Part shown: positions 8,258 through 17,087 of the stretch, in pieces
Position numbering within the stretch: position 1 is the first letter of the stretch
Layout of the letters: each line of letters opens with the position of its first letter
NCBI GenBank assembly: GCA_963781285.1
Contig: CAWAFI010000005.1
Span: 310,001 to 374,000 of the forward strand
Origin: CAIWHR01 sp963781285
GTDB taxonomy: Bacteria > Pseudomonadota > Gammaproteobacteria > Burkholderiales > Casimicrobiaceae
Length of the DNA: 64,000 bases
Reading direction: 5' to 3'
Position numbers and translations under genes: made by a program
The notes under the pieces: generated by a model
Databases searched by the model: none
What the model was told of the DNA's origin: nothing
Seen by the model: the letters and a program-made list of their open reading frames with translations, nothing else

Positions 8258-9930
8258 AGCAACTTGCCATCGTCCGGACGCCGGCGGCGCACGACGCGCC
8301 GCTTTCCATCGGGCAGATACTCGCGCACGGCGTCGCCCGTGCCCCCGCGCAGGAAATCGTCTACGGCGATCGGCTGCGCTACCCGTACACGACGCTCGGG
8401 GAGCGCGTGCGACGTCTCGCCTCGGCGCTCTCGGCGCTGGGCGTCGGGCCGGGCGCGACGGTCGCCGTGATGGATTGGGACAGCCACCGCTATCTGGAAT
8501 GCTTTTTCGCGGTCCCGATGATGGGCGCCGTTCTGCACACGGTGAACGTGCGCATCTCGCCCGAGCAGATGCTCTACACGATCAATCACGCCGAAGACGA
8601 CGTTATCCTCGTGAACGCGGAATTCCTGCCGCTGCTCGAGGCGATCCGCGAGAAGATCCGGCCCGGCGCGAAGCTTGTCCTGATCAACGACGGAGATTCG
8701 GCGCCGCAGAGCAAGCTGGCCTTCGCCGCCGAGTACGAGTCGATGCTCGCGCGCGCCGCGCCGTCGTTCGCCTTTCCGGCGCTCGACGAGAACACGAGGG
8801 CAACGACGTTCTACACGACCGGCACCACCGGCCTGCCGAAGGGCGTCTACTACAGCCACAGGCAGCTCGTGCTGCACACGCTGGCGGTGGCCACCGTGCT
8901 GGCGAACGCACCGCACGCCACCTTCGTGGCGCGCGACGTCTACATGCCGGTGACGCCGATGTTCCACGTGCACGCGTGGGGGCTGCCGTTCGTCGCGACG
9001 ATGCTCGGCGTGAAGCAGGTGTACCCGGGCCGCTACCTGCCCGACGTGCTGCTCGGCCTCATCGCGCGCGAGGGGGTGACGTTCTCGCACTGCGTGCCGA
9101 CGATCCTGCAGATGATGCTCGGCAGCCCCGCATTGAAGGAAGGGCAGCTCAAGGGCTGGAAAGTGATTATCGGAGGCTCCGCGCTACCGCTGCCGCTCGC
9201 TCGCGCGGCGGTCGAGCGCGGGGTCGACGTGATCGCGGGCTACGGGATGTCGGAAACCTGCCCAATACTGACGCTCGCGCACCTGCGCCCCCACATGCTC
9301 GACTGGGACGTCGAGCGCAAGCTGCCGATCCTATGCCGCGCCGGCCGCCCGATCCCCTTCGTGCAATTGCGCATCGTCGACGCGAACATGAACGACGTGC
9401 CCCACGATGGCGCGAGCCAGGGCGAGGTCGTCGTCCGCTCGCCGTGGTTGACGCAGGGCTACCTCGGCGAGCCCCAGAAGTCCGAGGAACTCTGGCTCGG
9501 CGGGTGGCTCCACACCGGCGACGTCGGCGTCATCGACGGCGACGGCTATCTCAAGATCGTCGACCGGATCAAGGACGTTGTGAAGACCGGTGGCGAATGG
9601 GTGTCCTCGCTCGACATCGAAGACCTCATACTGCGCGTGCCCGGAGTCGCCGAGGTGGCCGTCATCGGCATCCCCGACGACAAGTGGGGCGAGCGTCCGG
9701 TGGCGCTCGTGGTCGGCAAGCCGGGCGCGACGGTCCCGCCGACAGAAGAGGCCATTCGCCGCCACGTCGCGGATTTTGCCGAGCGCGGCGTGGTATCGAA
9801 ATACGCGGTGCCCGATCGCGTCTACTTCGTCGACGCCATCCCGAAGACCAGCGTCGGCAAGCTCGACAAGAAGGTGATGCGCGCGAAGCTCGCAGAACAG
9901 GCCGCGGCTGCGCCCGTCGCCAAGTCCTGA
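8254..9930 (+). CDS. Medium/long-chain acyl-CoA synthetase (AMP-forming)
   Basis: A 558-residue ANL-superfamily ligase that activates fatty acids to acyl-CoA through an acyl-adenylate. The P-loop is TTGTTGLPKG, the adenine motif is GYGMSET, the hinge region carries HTGDVG and DRIKDVVKTGGEW, and a C-terminal catalytic lysine lies in PKTSVGKLDKK. An AGGAGG site at 8243-8248 fixes the ATG at 8254, which overlaps the phaZ stop. In this cluster it could reactivate hydroxy or fatty acids released from polymer, or load imported fatty acids for beta-oxidation. Confidence 0.9.
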   Translation: MKQLAIVRTPAAHDAPLSIGQILAHGVARAPAQEIVYGDRLRYPYTTLGERVRRLASALSALGVGPGATVAVMDWDSHRYLECFFAVPMMGAVLHTVNVRISPEQMLYTINHAEDDVILVNAEFLPLLEAIREKIRPGAKLVLINDGDSAPQSKLAFAAEYESMLARAAPSFAFPALDENTRATTFYTTGTTGLPKGVYYSHRQLVLHTLAVATVLANAPHATFVARDVYMPVTPMFHVHAWGLPFVATMLGVKQVYPGRYLPDVLLGLIAREGVTFSHCVPTILQMMLGSPALKEGQLKGWKVIIGGSALPLPLARAAVERGVDVIAGYGMSETCPILTLAHLRPHMLDWDVERKLPILCRAGRPIPFVQLRIVDANMNDVPHDGASQGEVVVRSPWLTQGYLGEPQKSEELWLGGWLHTGDVGVIDGDGYLKIVDRIKDVVKTGGEWVSSLDIEDLILRVPGVAEVAVIGIPDDKWGERPVALVVGKPGATVPPTEEAIRRHVADFAERGVVSKYAVPDRVYFVDAIPKTSVGKLDKKVMRAKLAEQAAAAPVAKS

Positions 9931-9955
9931 CGTCCGTGCGCACCGAGAGACCACG

Positions 9956-11755
9956 ATGAGCCAATACCAAGCGCCGCTCGCCGAAATGCGGTTCGTCATG
10001 ACAGAACTGGCGGGTCTCGACGAGATCGCCGCGCTGCCGGGCTACGCCGATGCGACGCCCGACACGGTCGCCGCGATCCTCGAGGAAGCGGGCAAGTTCG
10101 CTTCCGCCACGCTCGACCCGTTGAATCGCATCGGCGACCGCGAGGGTGTGCGCCTCGACGTCGACGGCCGCGTGAGCACGCCCCCGGGGTTCCGGGACGC
10201 ATACCGGCAATTCTGCGAGCTGGGGTGGCACGGGCTCGCGAAAAACCCGGACTATGGCGGACAGGGCATGCCGCAGCTTGTCGCGGCGGCGGTCGACGAG
10301 ATGTGGAACGCGTCCAACATGGCGTTCGAGCTGTGTCCGATGCTCACGGGCGGCGCGATCGAGGCGATCGAATTGAACGGGTCGGAGGAGCTCAAACAGA
10401 CGTACCTGCCGAAGATGGTCGCCGGCGAGTGGACCGGCACGATGAACCTGACCGAGCCGCAGGCCGGCTCGGACCTCGCCGCCGTCCGCACGAAGGCGGT
10501 GCCGCAGGCCGACGGCACCTACCGCGTCTTCGGCAACAAGATCTTCATCACCTACGGCGAGCACGACTACACCGACAACATTGTCCATCTAGTCCTGGCG
10601 CGCACACCGGACGCGCCGCCGGGAACCAAGGGGATCTCGCTGTTCGTCGTGCCCAAGTTCCTGGTGCAGCCGGACGGCAGCCTCGGCGAGCGCAACGACG
10701 TGCATTGCGTCTCGTTGGAACACAAGCTCGGCATCCACGCGAGTCCGACGGCGGTGCTCGCGTTCGGGGACAAGGGCGGCGCCACCGGCTACATCGTCGG
10801 CGAGGAGAACCGCGGGCTCGAGTACATGTTCGTGATGATGAATCACGCGCGCTTCGGCGTCGGGATGCAGGGCGTCGGGATCGCCGATCGCGCGTACCAG
10901 CGCGCGGTTGCCTATGCTCGGGAGCGGATGCAGGGCAAGACGGCCTTCGGAGCGGCAGACGGCGCGGCCGGGATCATCGGCCATCCGGACGTGCGCCGGA
11001 TGCTGTTGACGATGCGTGCGTATACCGAAGCGGCGCGCGCCCTCGGCTATGTGACGGCAGCCGCCCTCGATCGAGCGCATCGGCACCCGGACGCCGACAC
11101 GCGCAAGCGCGAGCTCGGGTTCGCGGAATTGATGATTCCCATCGTGAAAGGCTGGGGCACCGAGATGGCGCAGGCGATGGCGTACCTCGGCGTTCAGGTG
11201 CACGGCGGCATGGGCTATGTGGAGGAAACCGGCGCTGCCCAGTACGCGCGCGACGCGCGCATCACCACGATCTACGAAGGCACGACCGGTATCCAGGCGA
11301 ACGATCTGGTCGGCCGCAAGATCGCCCGCGACGGCGGGCAGGCACTCTTCGCCGCGGTCGTGGCGATGCGCGAAACGGAACGCTTGCTTTCCGGCTCGGA
11401 CGACGGAGGGCTTGCAGCGATCGGCGCTCGCATGCGCGCGGGCATCGACGCTCTCGACGAAGCCGGTCGTTTCGTCGCGACCCATTTCCGCCAGGATCCC
11501 CGTACGGTCCTCGCCGGTGCGGTTCCGCTCCTTGAGCTCGCAGGGATCGTTTGCGGCGGCGCCCAGCTCGGGCGCGCCGCGCTCGTCGCCGCGAAAAAAC
11601 TTGCGGCGGGCGAGGGCGATTCCGGATTTCTGCGCGCGAAGATGGCAACGGCACGCCATTACGCCGACCACTGCCTGACGCGCGCGCCGGGGTTGCGCGA
11701 CACCGTGGTGGGCGGCGCGGCTGGCGTTCTGGCCCTCGCCGAGGAGATGTTCTGA
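9956..11755 (+). CDS. Acyl-CoA dehydrogenase, large DmdC/AcdA-like type
   Basis: A 599-residue flavoprotein, longer than the ~380-residue short-chain enzymes. It belongs to the subgroup with an extra C-terminal domain that includes 3-methylmercaptopropionyl-CoA dehydrogenases and many general acyl-CoA dehydrogenases. Visible signatures are MNLTEPQAGSDLA (FAD/substrate), HGGMGYVEETGAAQ and RITTIYEGTTGIQANDL, the catalytic-glutamate region. It would make the 2-enoyl-CoA that the MaoC/PhaJ-like enzyme hydrates. It starts 25 bases after the synthetase, so it is likely the last gene of the PHA/fatty acid operon. Confidence 0.9.
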   Translation: MSQYQAPLAEMRFVMTELAGLDEIAALPGYADATPDTVAAILEEAGKFASATLDPLNRIGDREGVRLDVDGRVSTPPGFRDAYRQFCELGWHGLAKNPDYGGQGMPQLVAAAVDEMWNASNMAFELCPMLTGGAIEAIELNGSEELKQTYLPKMVAGEWTGTMNLTEPQAGSDLAAVRTKAVPQADGTYRVFGNKIFITYGEHDYTDNIVHLVLARTPDAPPGTKGISLFVVPKFLVQPDGSLGERNDVHCVSLEHKLGIHASPTAVLAFGDKGGATGYIVGEENRGLEYMFVMMNHARFGVGMQGVGIADRAYQRAVAYARERMQGKTAFGAADGAAGIIGHPDVRRMLLTMRAYTEAARALGYVTAAALDRAHRHPDADTRKRELGFAELMIPIVKGWGTEMAQAMAYLGVQVHGGMGYVEETGAAQYARDARITTIYEGTTGIQANDLVGRKIARDGGQALFAAVVAMRETERLLSGSDDGGLAAIGARMRAGIDALDEAGRFVATHFRQDPRTVLAGAVPLLELAGIVCGGAQLGRAALVAAKKLAAGEGDSGFLRAKMATARHYADHCLTRAPGLRDTVVGGAAGVLALAEEMF

Positions 11756-11854
11756 CCTTGGGGTGCATGGGTCGAGGAGCAGTCTGGCGCGTCACTGCTC
11801 GGTCGCCGCACGAGCAAGGGGGCCCGCGCGACGCGAATTGAAAGGAGCATTTCG

Positions 11855-12439
11855 ATGAATGATGCTGCAACGCCGACGATCCTGATCGTCCCCGGCTTGC
11901 GCGACGAGGTGCCGGAACATTGGCAATCCCTGCTCGAGGCCAAGCTCCCGAAAGTGGCGTGCGTGCCGCGAATCAAACGCGACAAGTTGTCGTGTGCCGC
12001 GTGGGTCGCCGAGCTCGACGGGTCGCTGGCGCGAATCGAAGGACCGGTGATCCTGGTGGCGCACAGCGGCGGCGTGATGATGGTCGTGCATTGGGCGCAG
12101 CGCTATCGGCGCCCCATTCAGGGGGCGCTGCTGGCGGCGCCTCCGGATTTCGAATCGCCGCTGCCCGAAGGCTATCCAACACAGGAGGTACTGCGGCAGA
12201 ACGGTTGGTTGCCAACGCCGCGTGCGCCGCTGCCGTTCCGCAGCATCGTCGCGGCGTCCACCAACGATCCGCTGGGTCGGTACGAACGCATCGCCGAGCT
12301 TGCGACGGCATGGGGTGGCCGGCTCGTCAACGTGGGCGCCGTCGGCCATCTCAACCCTGCGTCCGGCTACGGTGAATGGCCGCGGGCCCGGGAATTCATC
12401 GCCGAGCTCGCCCGGTTGCCGCAGCATCAACCCGAATAG
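11855..12439 (+). CDS. RBBP9/YdeN-family serine hydrolase
   Basis: A 194-residue small alpha/beta hydrolase. It opens with TILIVPGLRDEVPEHWQ, the usual RBBP9/YdeN start, and has the nucleophile serine in VAHSGGV. An Asp in STNDPLG and a His in VGHLNPASG complete the likely triad. The family is widespread with unknown natural substrates. The ATG follows AAAGGAG at 11840-11846. The next gene begins ~40 bases later on the same strand. Confidence 0.82.
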   Translation: MNDAATPTILIVPGLRDEVPEHWQSLLEAKLPKVACVPRIKRDKLSCAAWVAELDGSLARIEGPVILVAHSGGVMMVVHWAQRYRRPIQGALLAAPPDFESPLPEGYPTQEVLRQNGWLPTPRAPLPFRSIVAASTNDPLGRYERIAELATAWGGRLVNVGAVGHLNPASGYGEWPRAREFIAELARLPQHQPE

Positions 12440-12478
12440 CGACGCGCGATCGCGAGAAACCACGAACCGGCATTGACG

Positions 12479-13513
12479 ATGCCGCCCACCCTTGTCTCGA
12501 TCTCGGCGCTCGCCTCAGGCTGGCGTGGCGACTTCAACCGCTGCTGGCCGGGCGTGCTGATGAGCGTGGTCATCGCGATCGCTGCGACTTTCATCGCCGA
12601 GCATCGCGGCGGGCCGACGCTGCTCTACGCGCTGCTGCTCGGCATGGCGCTCAACACCGTCGCCGGCGAAGGCCGGGCGAAGCCAGGCACGGATTTCGCC
12701 GCGCGGACCATCCTGCGCCTGGGCGTGGCGCTGCTCGGCGCCCGAATCACGTTCGAACAGATTGGCGGCCTCGGCTGGTTCAACGGTGGACTCATGGTTG
12801 CCGTGGTCGCTCTCACCATCGTCTTCGGGGTAGGCGCCGCGTACCTGTTCGGGCTCTCGCGTCGCCTCGGTGTCCTGAGCGGCGGCGCGACGGCGATCTG
12901 CGGCGCGTCGGCGGCGATCGCGATAGCGTCTGTGCTGCCACGCGATGAGCGGTCCGAACGCGAGCTGATTTTCACCATTGCCGGCGTCACCGTGTTGTCG
13001 ACACTGGCGATGGTCGTCTACCCGGTGCTCGCCACGATGATCGGCCTCGACTCGCACCAGACCGGGGTCTTCCTCGGCGGAACGATCCACGACGTAGCGC
13101 AGGTGGTTGGCGCCGGCTATAGCATCTCGCCCGAAGTCGGCGATTACGCCGTGCTGACCAAGTTGCTCCGCGTCGCGCTGCTGCTGCCGGTGGTGACGGT
13201 CATTTCGCTCGCCGTGCGCCACCGCCTGCAGCGCACCGTAGAACCAGGAGGCGGCGATCCGCTGCTGCCGCCGTTCCTGCTCGCCTTCGTCGGATTCGTG
13301 ATCGTGGGCAGCCTTGGGCTCATTCCCAAGCCGATCGGCGCGGCGCTGAACGAAGTCGCCCGCGCGTGCCTCGTCATCGCGATCGCCGCCGTGGGTCTCA
13401 AGACTTCGCCGCTCGAGATGAAGAAGGTCGGCGCACGCGCGTTTGCGCTGCTCGGCGTCGAAGCGGTGTTCCTGACCGGCGTCGTGCTCGCGGCACAACA
13501 CGTCATCGGCTGA
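12479..13513 (+). CDS. YeiH/UPF0324-family membrane protein
   Basis: A 344-residue integral membrane protein of the YeiH family, often annotated as putative sulfate exporter. Around ten hydrophobic segments are apparent. Family signatures include GMALNT near residue 60, LRLGVALLGARITF, and the glycine-rich SGGATAICGASAAIAIASVL. The ATG at 12479 is preferred over a TTG two codons earlier. Transport substrate is not established for this branch. Confidence 0.85.
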   Translation: MPPTLVSISALASGWRGDFNRCWPGVLMSVVIAIAATFIAEHRGGPTLLYALLLGMALNTVAGEGRAKPGTDFAARTILRLGVALLGARITFEQIGGLGWFNGGLMVAVVALTIVFGVGAAYLFGLSRRLGVLSGGATAICGASAAIAIASVLPRDERSERELIFTIAGVTVLSTLAMVVYPVLATMIGLDSHQTGVFLGGTIHDVAQVVGAGYSISPEVGDYAVLTKLLRVALLLPVVTVISLAVRHRLQRTVEPGGGDPLLPPFLLAFVGFVIVGSLGLIPKPIGAALNEVARACLVIAIAAVGLKTSPLEMKKVGARAFALLGVEAVFLTGVVLAAQHVIG

Positions 13514-13679
13514 GAGCGCGCCGGCTGCACGATATACTTCGCTCCAAGACGAGAGCCGGCCGGGGAGCAGCAGGCGCTGGCGTGTGGCGCGGGCATCGAA
13601 GTCGGCGGCTGCCGGGGGCGGCAGCGGACAACAAGCGTGGCAGGATCGACGCCGCGAGGCGGCGCTGAAAGGACATGAA

Positions 13680-14896
13680 ATGAAGGCATTGAGGTTCCTG
13701 ATCGCAACACTCTTGTGCGTGTCCCTCGCGCCGCCCCTTCCGGCGCAGATGTTTCCACCCTCGACGCCGACGCCGACCCAGACCCCGACCGCGGCTCCGG
13801 CGTCGCCCTCGGCTGCCAAGGCTTTTTCGCAGGAGGAGCTCGACCAGCTGCTCGCGCCGGTTGCGCTCTATCCCGATGCCTTGCTCGCGCAGGTCCTGAT
13901 GGCTTCGACGTATCCGATCGAGATCGTCTCCGCGGAGCGCTGGGTGAAGGCCAATCCGGGACTCAAAGACAAGGCGCTCGAGGACGCTTTGCAGGGTCAG
14001 CCATGGGACCCGAGCGTCAAGTCGCTCGCCGTCTTTCCGCAGGTGCTGACGATGATGAGCGAGAAGCTCGACTGGACGCAGAAGCTCGGCGACGCGTTCC
14101 TTGCCCAGCAGAAGGAAGTGATGGCGACTGCGCAGGCGCTGCGCGCCAAGGCCTCGGCGCAAGGCGCGCTCAAGGACACGAACGAGCAGAAGGTTGTCAC
14201 GGAGGTCGAGAACAACACGACGGTCATCAAGATCGAGCCGACGAACCCCGAGGTCGTCTATGTGCCCACCTACAACCCGACGGTCGTGTATGGCGCTTGG
14301 CCGTACCCGGCGTATCCGCCGTATTACTACTACCCGCCCGGATATGTGGCCGGCGGCGCGCTGCTCGGCTTCACGGCGGGCGTCATCGTCGGCGGCGCAT
14401 TGTGGGGCAATTGCAACTGGCGCGGCGGCGACGTGAATGTCAACGTGAACCGCTACAACAATTTCAACCGGACCAACATCTCGAACGGCAACTGGAATCA
14501 CAACGCCAGTCATCGCGGCGCGGTGCCGTACCGCGACAAGGGCGTCGCGCAACAATACGGGCGCGGCCAGTCCGCCGACGCCGCGTCGCGCGATGCCTTT
14601 CGCGGCCGCGCCGAGGCCGGACGCGATTCGATCCAGCGCGGCGAGGTTTCCTCGCGCGATATCGGCGGCGGCCGCGACATGAGTGGCACGCGCAACGCCT
14701 CGGCGTTCGACACCGGCCGCAGCTGCGCAGACGCGCGACTACAGCAACCGCGGATCGTCGAGCATGAATTCGGCGCGCTCTTCGGGAAATATGGGTGGAG
14801 GTGCTCGCACTAGCAGCATGTCCGCCGGCGGTGCACGTGCGGGGCGGCGGAGCGCGTGGGGGCGGTGGAGGCGGCCGTGGTGGCGGCCGGCGCTGA
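13680..14896 (+). pseudogene. DUF3300 exported protein, frameshifted twice near the C-terminus
   Basis: The first ~345 residues are a good DUF3300 protein: a signal peptide ending near PAQMF, then FSQEELDQLLAPVALYPDALLAQVLMAS, a Tyr/Pro-rich stretch (YPAYPPYYYYPPGY) and a hydrophobic segment. The tail should be low-complexity Ser/Gly/Arg. It is found in pieces: frame 1 gives YSNRGSSSMNSARSSGNMGG near 14730-14790, and frame 2 gives a Gly/Arg tail stopping at 14896. The directly read frame stops at 14813. Two single-base indels, near 14715 and 14830, would restore it. Function is unknown; it is paired with DUF2950, a common neighbour. Confidence 0.72.
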
Positions 14897-14942
14897 GATG
14901 CAGGGGACCGCGACCGGAGATCGGAATGCCATGGAGATAACG

Positions 14943-15891
14943 ATGAGAGTTGACCGCCGGAACAAGGGCACCGCGACCGCGCGGGTATGGCTGTCGCTGG
15001 TGCTCTGCGTCGCCGTGCTGGCCGCGGCCGGCGCGTGGGCCGCAGCACCAGCGCAGAAGACGTACGCGTCGCCCGAGGACGCCGCCAGCGCGCTGGTGCA
15101 GGCGGTCAAGGTGCACGATCGCGCGGCAACCCTCGCGGTGCTTGGCAACGCCGGCGACTGGATCTCGTCCGGCGATGCCGCGGCGGATCGTGCGACGGGC
15201 GCGCGCTTCGTCGCCGCTTACGAGACCAAGCACACGATCGTGCGCGACGGCGACAAGGCGACGCTCACGATCGGCAACGACGACTACCCGTTCGCGTTTC
15301 CGATCGTAAAGCAGCGGCGAGCAGTGGCGCTTCGACACTGCCGCCGGCAAGGAAGAGCTGCTGGCCCGGCGCATCGGGGAGAACGAGCTCGACGCGATCA
15401 AGGTGCTGCAGGCGATCGTCGATGCGGAGCGCGACTACGCGTCGGAGGATCGCAACGGGGATGGCGTCCTTGCGTATGCGCAGAAATTCGCCAGCAGCCC
15501 TGGCAAGCGCGACGGGCTGTATTGGCCGGTGAAGGCAGGGGAACCGTCGAGCCCGCTCGGCGTTCTCGTCGCGCGTGCCTCGGGCGAAGGCTACCGAAAG
15601 AACGAGAAAGGCCCGACGCCGTACCACGGTTATTACTACCGCATGCTGAGGGGCCAGGGCAAGAACGCGGAGTCGGGCGCCCTCGACTACGTCGTGCACG
15701 GGCGCGGGATCGGCGGCTTCGCCATCGTTGCGTATCCCGCCAAGTACGGCAACTCCGGGATCATGACGTTCATCGTCAACCAGGACGGCAAGGTCTATCA
15801 GAATGATCTGGGACCGACGACCCAGGCACAAGCCGGCAAGATGCAGCGCTTCGATCCCGCGAAGGGCTGGTCGCCGGTCAAGATGCCGTAG
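14943..15891 (+). pseudogene. DUF2950 exported protein, frameshifted
   Basis: The N-terminal part (signal peptide ending near AWAAAPAQ, then YASPEDAASALVQAVK) runs in one frame to about 15310. The rest continues in another: GEQWRFDTAAGKEELLARRI, then AIVDAERDYAS, a Tyr-rich YHGYYYRMLRGQG and a conserved GFAIVAYPAKYGNSGI, ending at 15891. A one-base change near 15311 would join them into a ~315-residue DUF2950 protein. The function of the family is unknown. Reading straight through gives an implausible Arg-rich protein stopping at 15806. Confidence 0.75.
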
Positions 15892-15938
15892 CCTCGTCGC
15901 ATCGATTTCCCCAATCGCAGGTTGTGGTCCGGACAACG

Positions 15939-16484
15939 ATGACCGATACGCACGGATTCGCGCGGGCCGAGACGCTCCGGAACGGCCTTGCCGTCACGAT
16001 CCGCGAGTTGCGCGCCGACGATCGCGAGAGGATCGCCAAGGCGATCCGGCAGCTCGACCGCGAGTCCATTTACACGCGGCTCTTCAGCTACCGGACGGAG
16101 CTTACGGTGGCCGGGCTCGACCGCATCATGAGGGTCGATCCGGCGGGCGATGTCGTCCTGGTCGTCACGGTGGGCGAGGGCACCGACGAGGTCGTCATTG
16201 CCTCGGGCCGCTACATGCTCACGGTTGCCGAAGCGGGGAAACGTACGGCTGAAGTCGCGTTCGTCGTCGAGGAGGACTACCACGGCCTCGGCATCGCCGG
16301 CCGCCTGTTGCGACACCTTGCCGACATCGCGTTCGAACGTGGCGTGACCGCCTTCGAAGCCGAAGTGCTCGCCAAGAACAAGGCGATGCTTTCCGTCTTC
16401 GCGCACTCGGGCTTGCCGATGCAACGGCGCCAGGAGGGCGGCACCGTCCATGTCGCGCTCGCGCTGCGCGACGCCACGAAGTAG
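15939..16484 (+). CDS. GNAT-family N-acetyltransferase
   Basis: A 181-residue GNAT protein. The acetyl-CoA site is seen in VEEDYHGLGIAGRLLRHL (the Q/RxxGxG/A motif, here YHGLGIA), followed by the alpha/beta hairpin FEAEVLAKNKAMLSVF. The N-terminal part resembles acetyltransferase domains attached to CoA-binding/acyl-CoA synthetase-like protein acetylases, suggesting a protein or small amine target. A GTG five codons upstream is also possible. A GNAT fold is clear; the acceptor is not. Confidence 0.82.
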   Translation: MTDTHGFARAETLRNGLAVTIRELRADDRERIAKAIRQLDRESIYTRLFSYRTELTVAGLDRIMRVDPAGDVVLVVTVGEGTDEVVIASGRYMLTVAEAGKRTAEVAFVVEEDYHGLGIAGRLLRHLADIAFERGVTAFEAEVLAKNKAMLSVFAHSGLPMQRRQEGGTVHVALALRDATK

Positions 16485-16499
16485 GGGGAGGATCCGTCG

Positions 16500-17087
16500 A
16501 TGAGGGGATTGACGCGCATGAGGCCAACGCAGCGCGCGACAATGTTCGGAGTCGGGTTGGCGCCCGCCGCTGTCGCGGGGCTCATGGCATTGGCCGCGTG
16601 CGGACCGGCCCCAACGCCGCCGCCGGCTGCCGGCGGCTGGCACGAGTTCAGCGGCTCGTGGAATGCGACTGGCAGCCGCCGGACGATTCCGCTCGGCGGC
16701 GATCGGCGCGCGTCGGTGGTCGACCTGAGCGGGTCGATGCTGCTCGCGGGGCCGTCGCGTCCGGGCGCCGGATTCCGCGGCGACGTGATCGCGCTGGGCG
16801 ACAGCGCGACGGGCTTGGTGGGGCGCGCGGTCTGGACGGACGAGAACGGCAATCAAGTCTTCAGCGAGGTTCGCGGCGAGGGCACCAGCACCGGCAACCA
16901 CATCACCGGGACGTTTGTCGGCGGGAGCGGACGTTTCGCGGGCGCGACGGGGACCTACGAATTCTCGTGGCAGTACGTCCTCGAGGCGGAAGACGGCACG
17001 GTGCAAGGGCGCGCCGTGGGGTTGACCGGCCGGATCCGTGTCGGGCAGGGACCGGAGGCGCCCGCGGCACAGGGCGGCCCGCGATGA
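16500..17087 (+). CDS. Putative lipoprotein with allene oxide cyclase-like barrel
   Basis: A ~195-residue exported protein. A hydrophobic leader ends in a lipobox-like LAAC near residue 36, so it is probably a lipoprotein. The mature part is beta-rich, with GWHEFSGSWNATGSRRT and the late phrase ITGTFVGGSGRFAGATGTYEF, which recalls dirigent/allene oxide cyclase-type barrels; that link is tentative. ATGs at 16500, 16518 and 16542 are all possible. Its stop overlaps the start of the transporter gene (ATGA), so the two are coupled. Confidence 0.6.
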   Translation: MRGLTRMRPTQRATMFGVGLAPAAVAGLMALAACGPAPTPPPAAGGWHEFSGSWNATGSRRTIPLGGDRRASVVDLSGSMLLAGPSRPGAGFRGDVIALGDSATGLVGRAVWTDENGNQVFSEVRGEGTSTGNHITGTFVGGSGRFAGATGTYEFSWQYVLEAEDGTVQGRAVGLTGRIRVGQGPEAPAAQGGPR

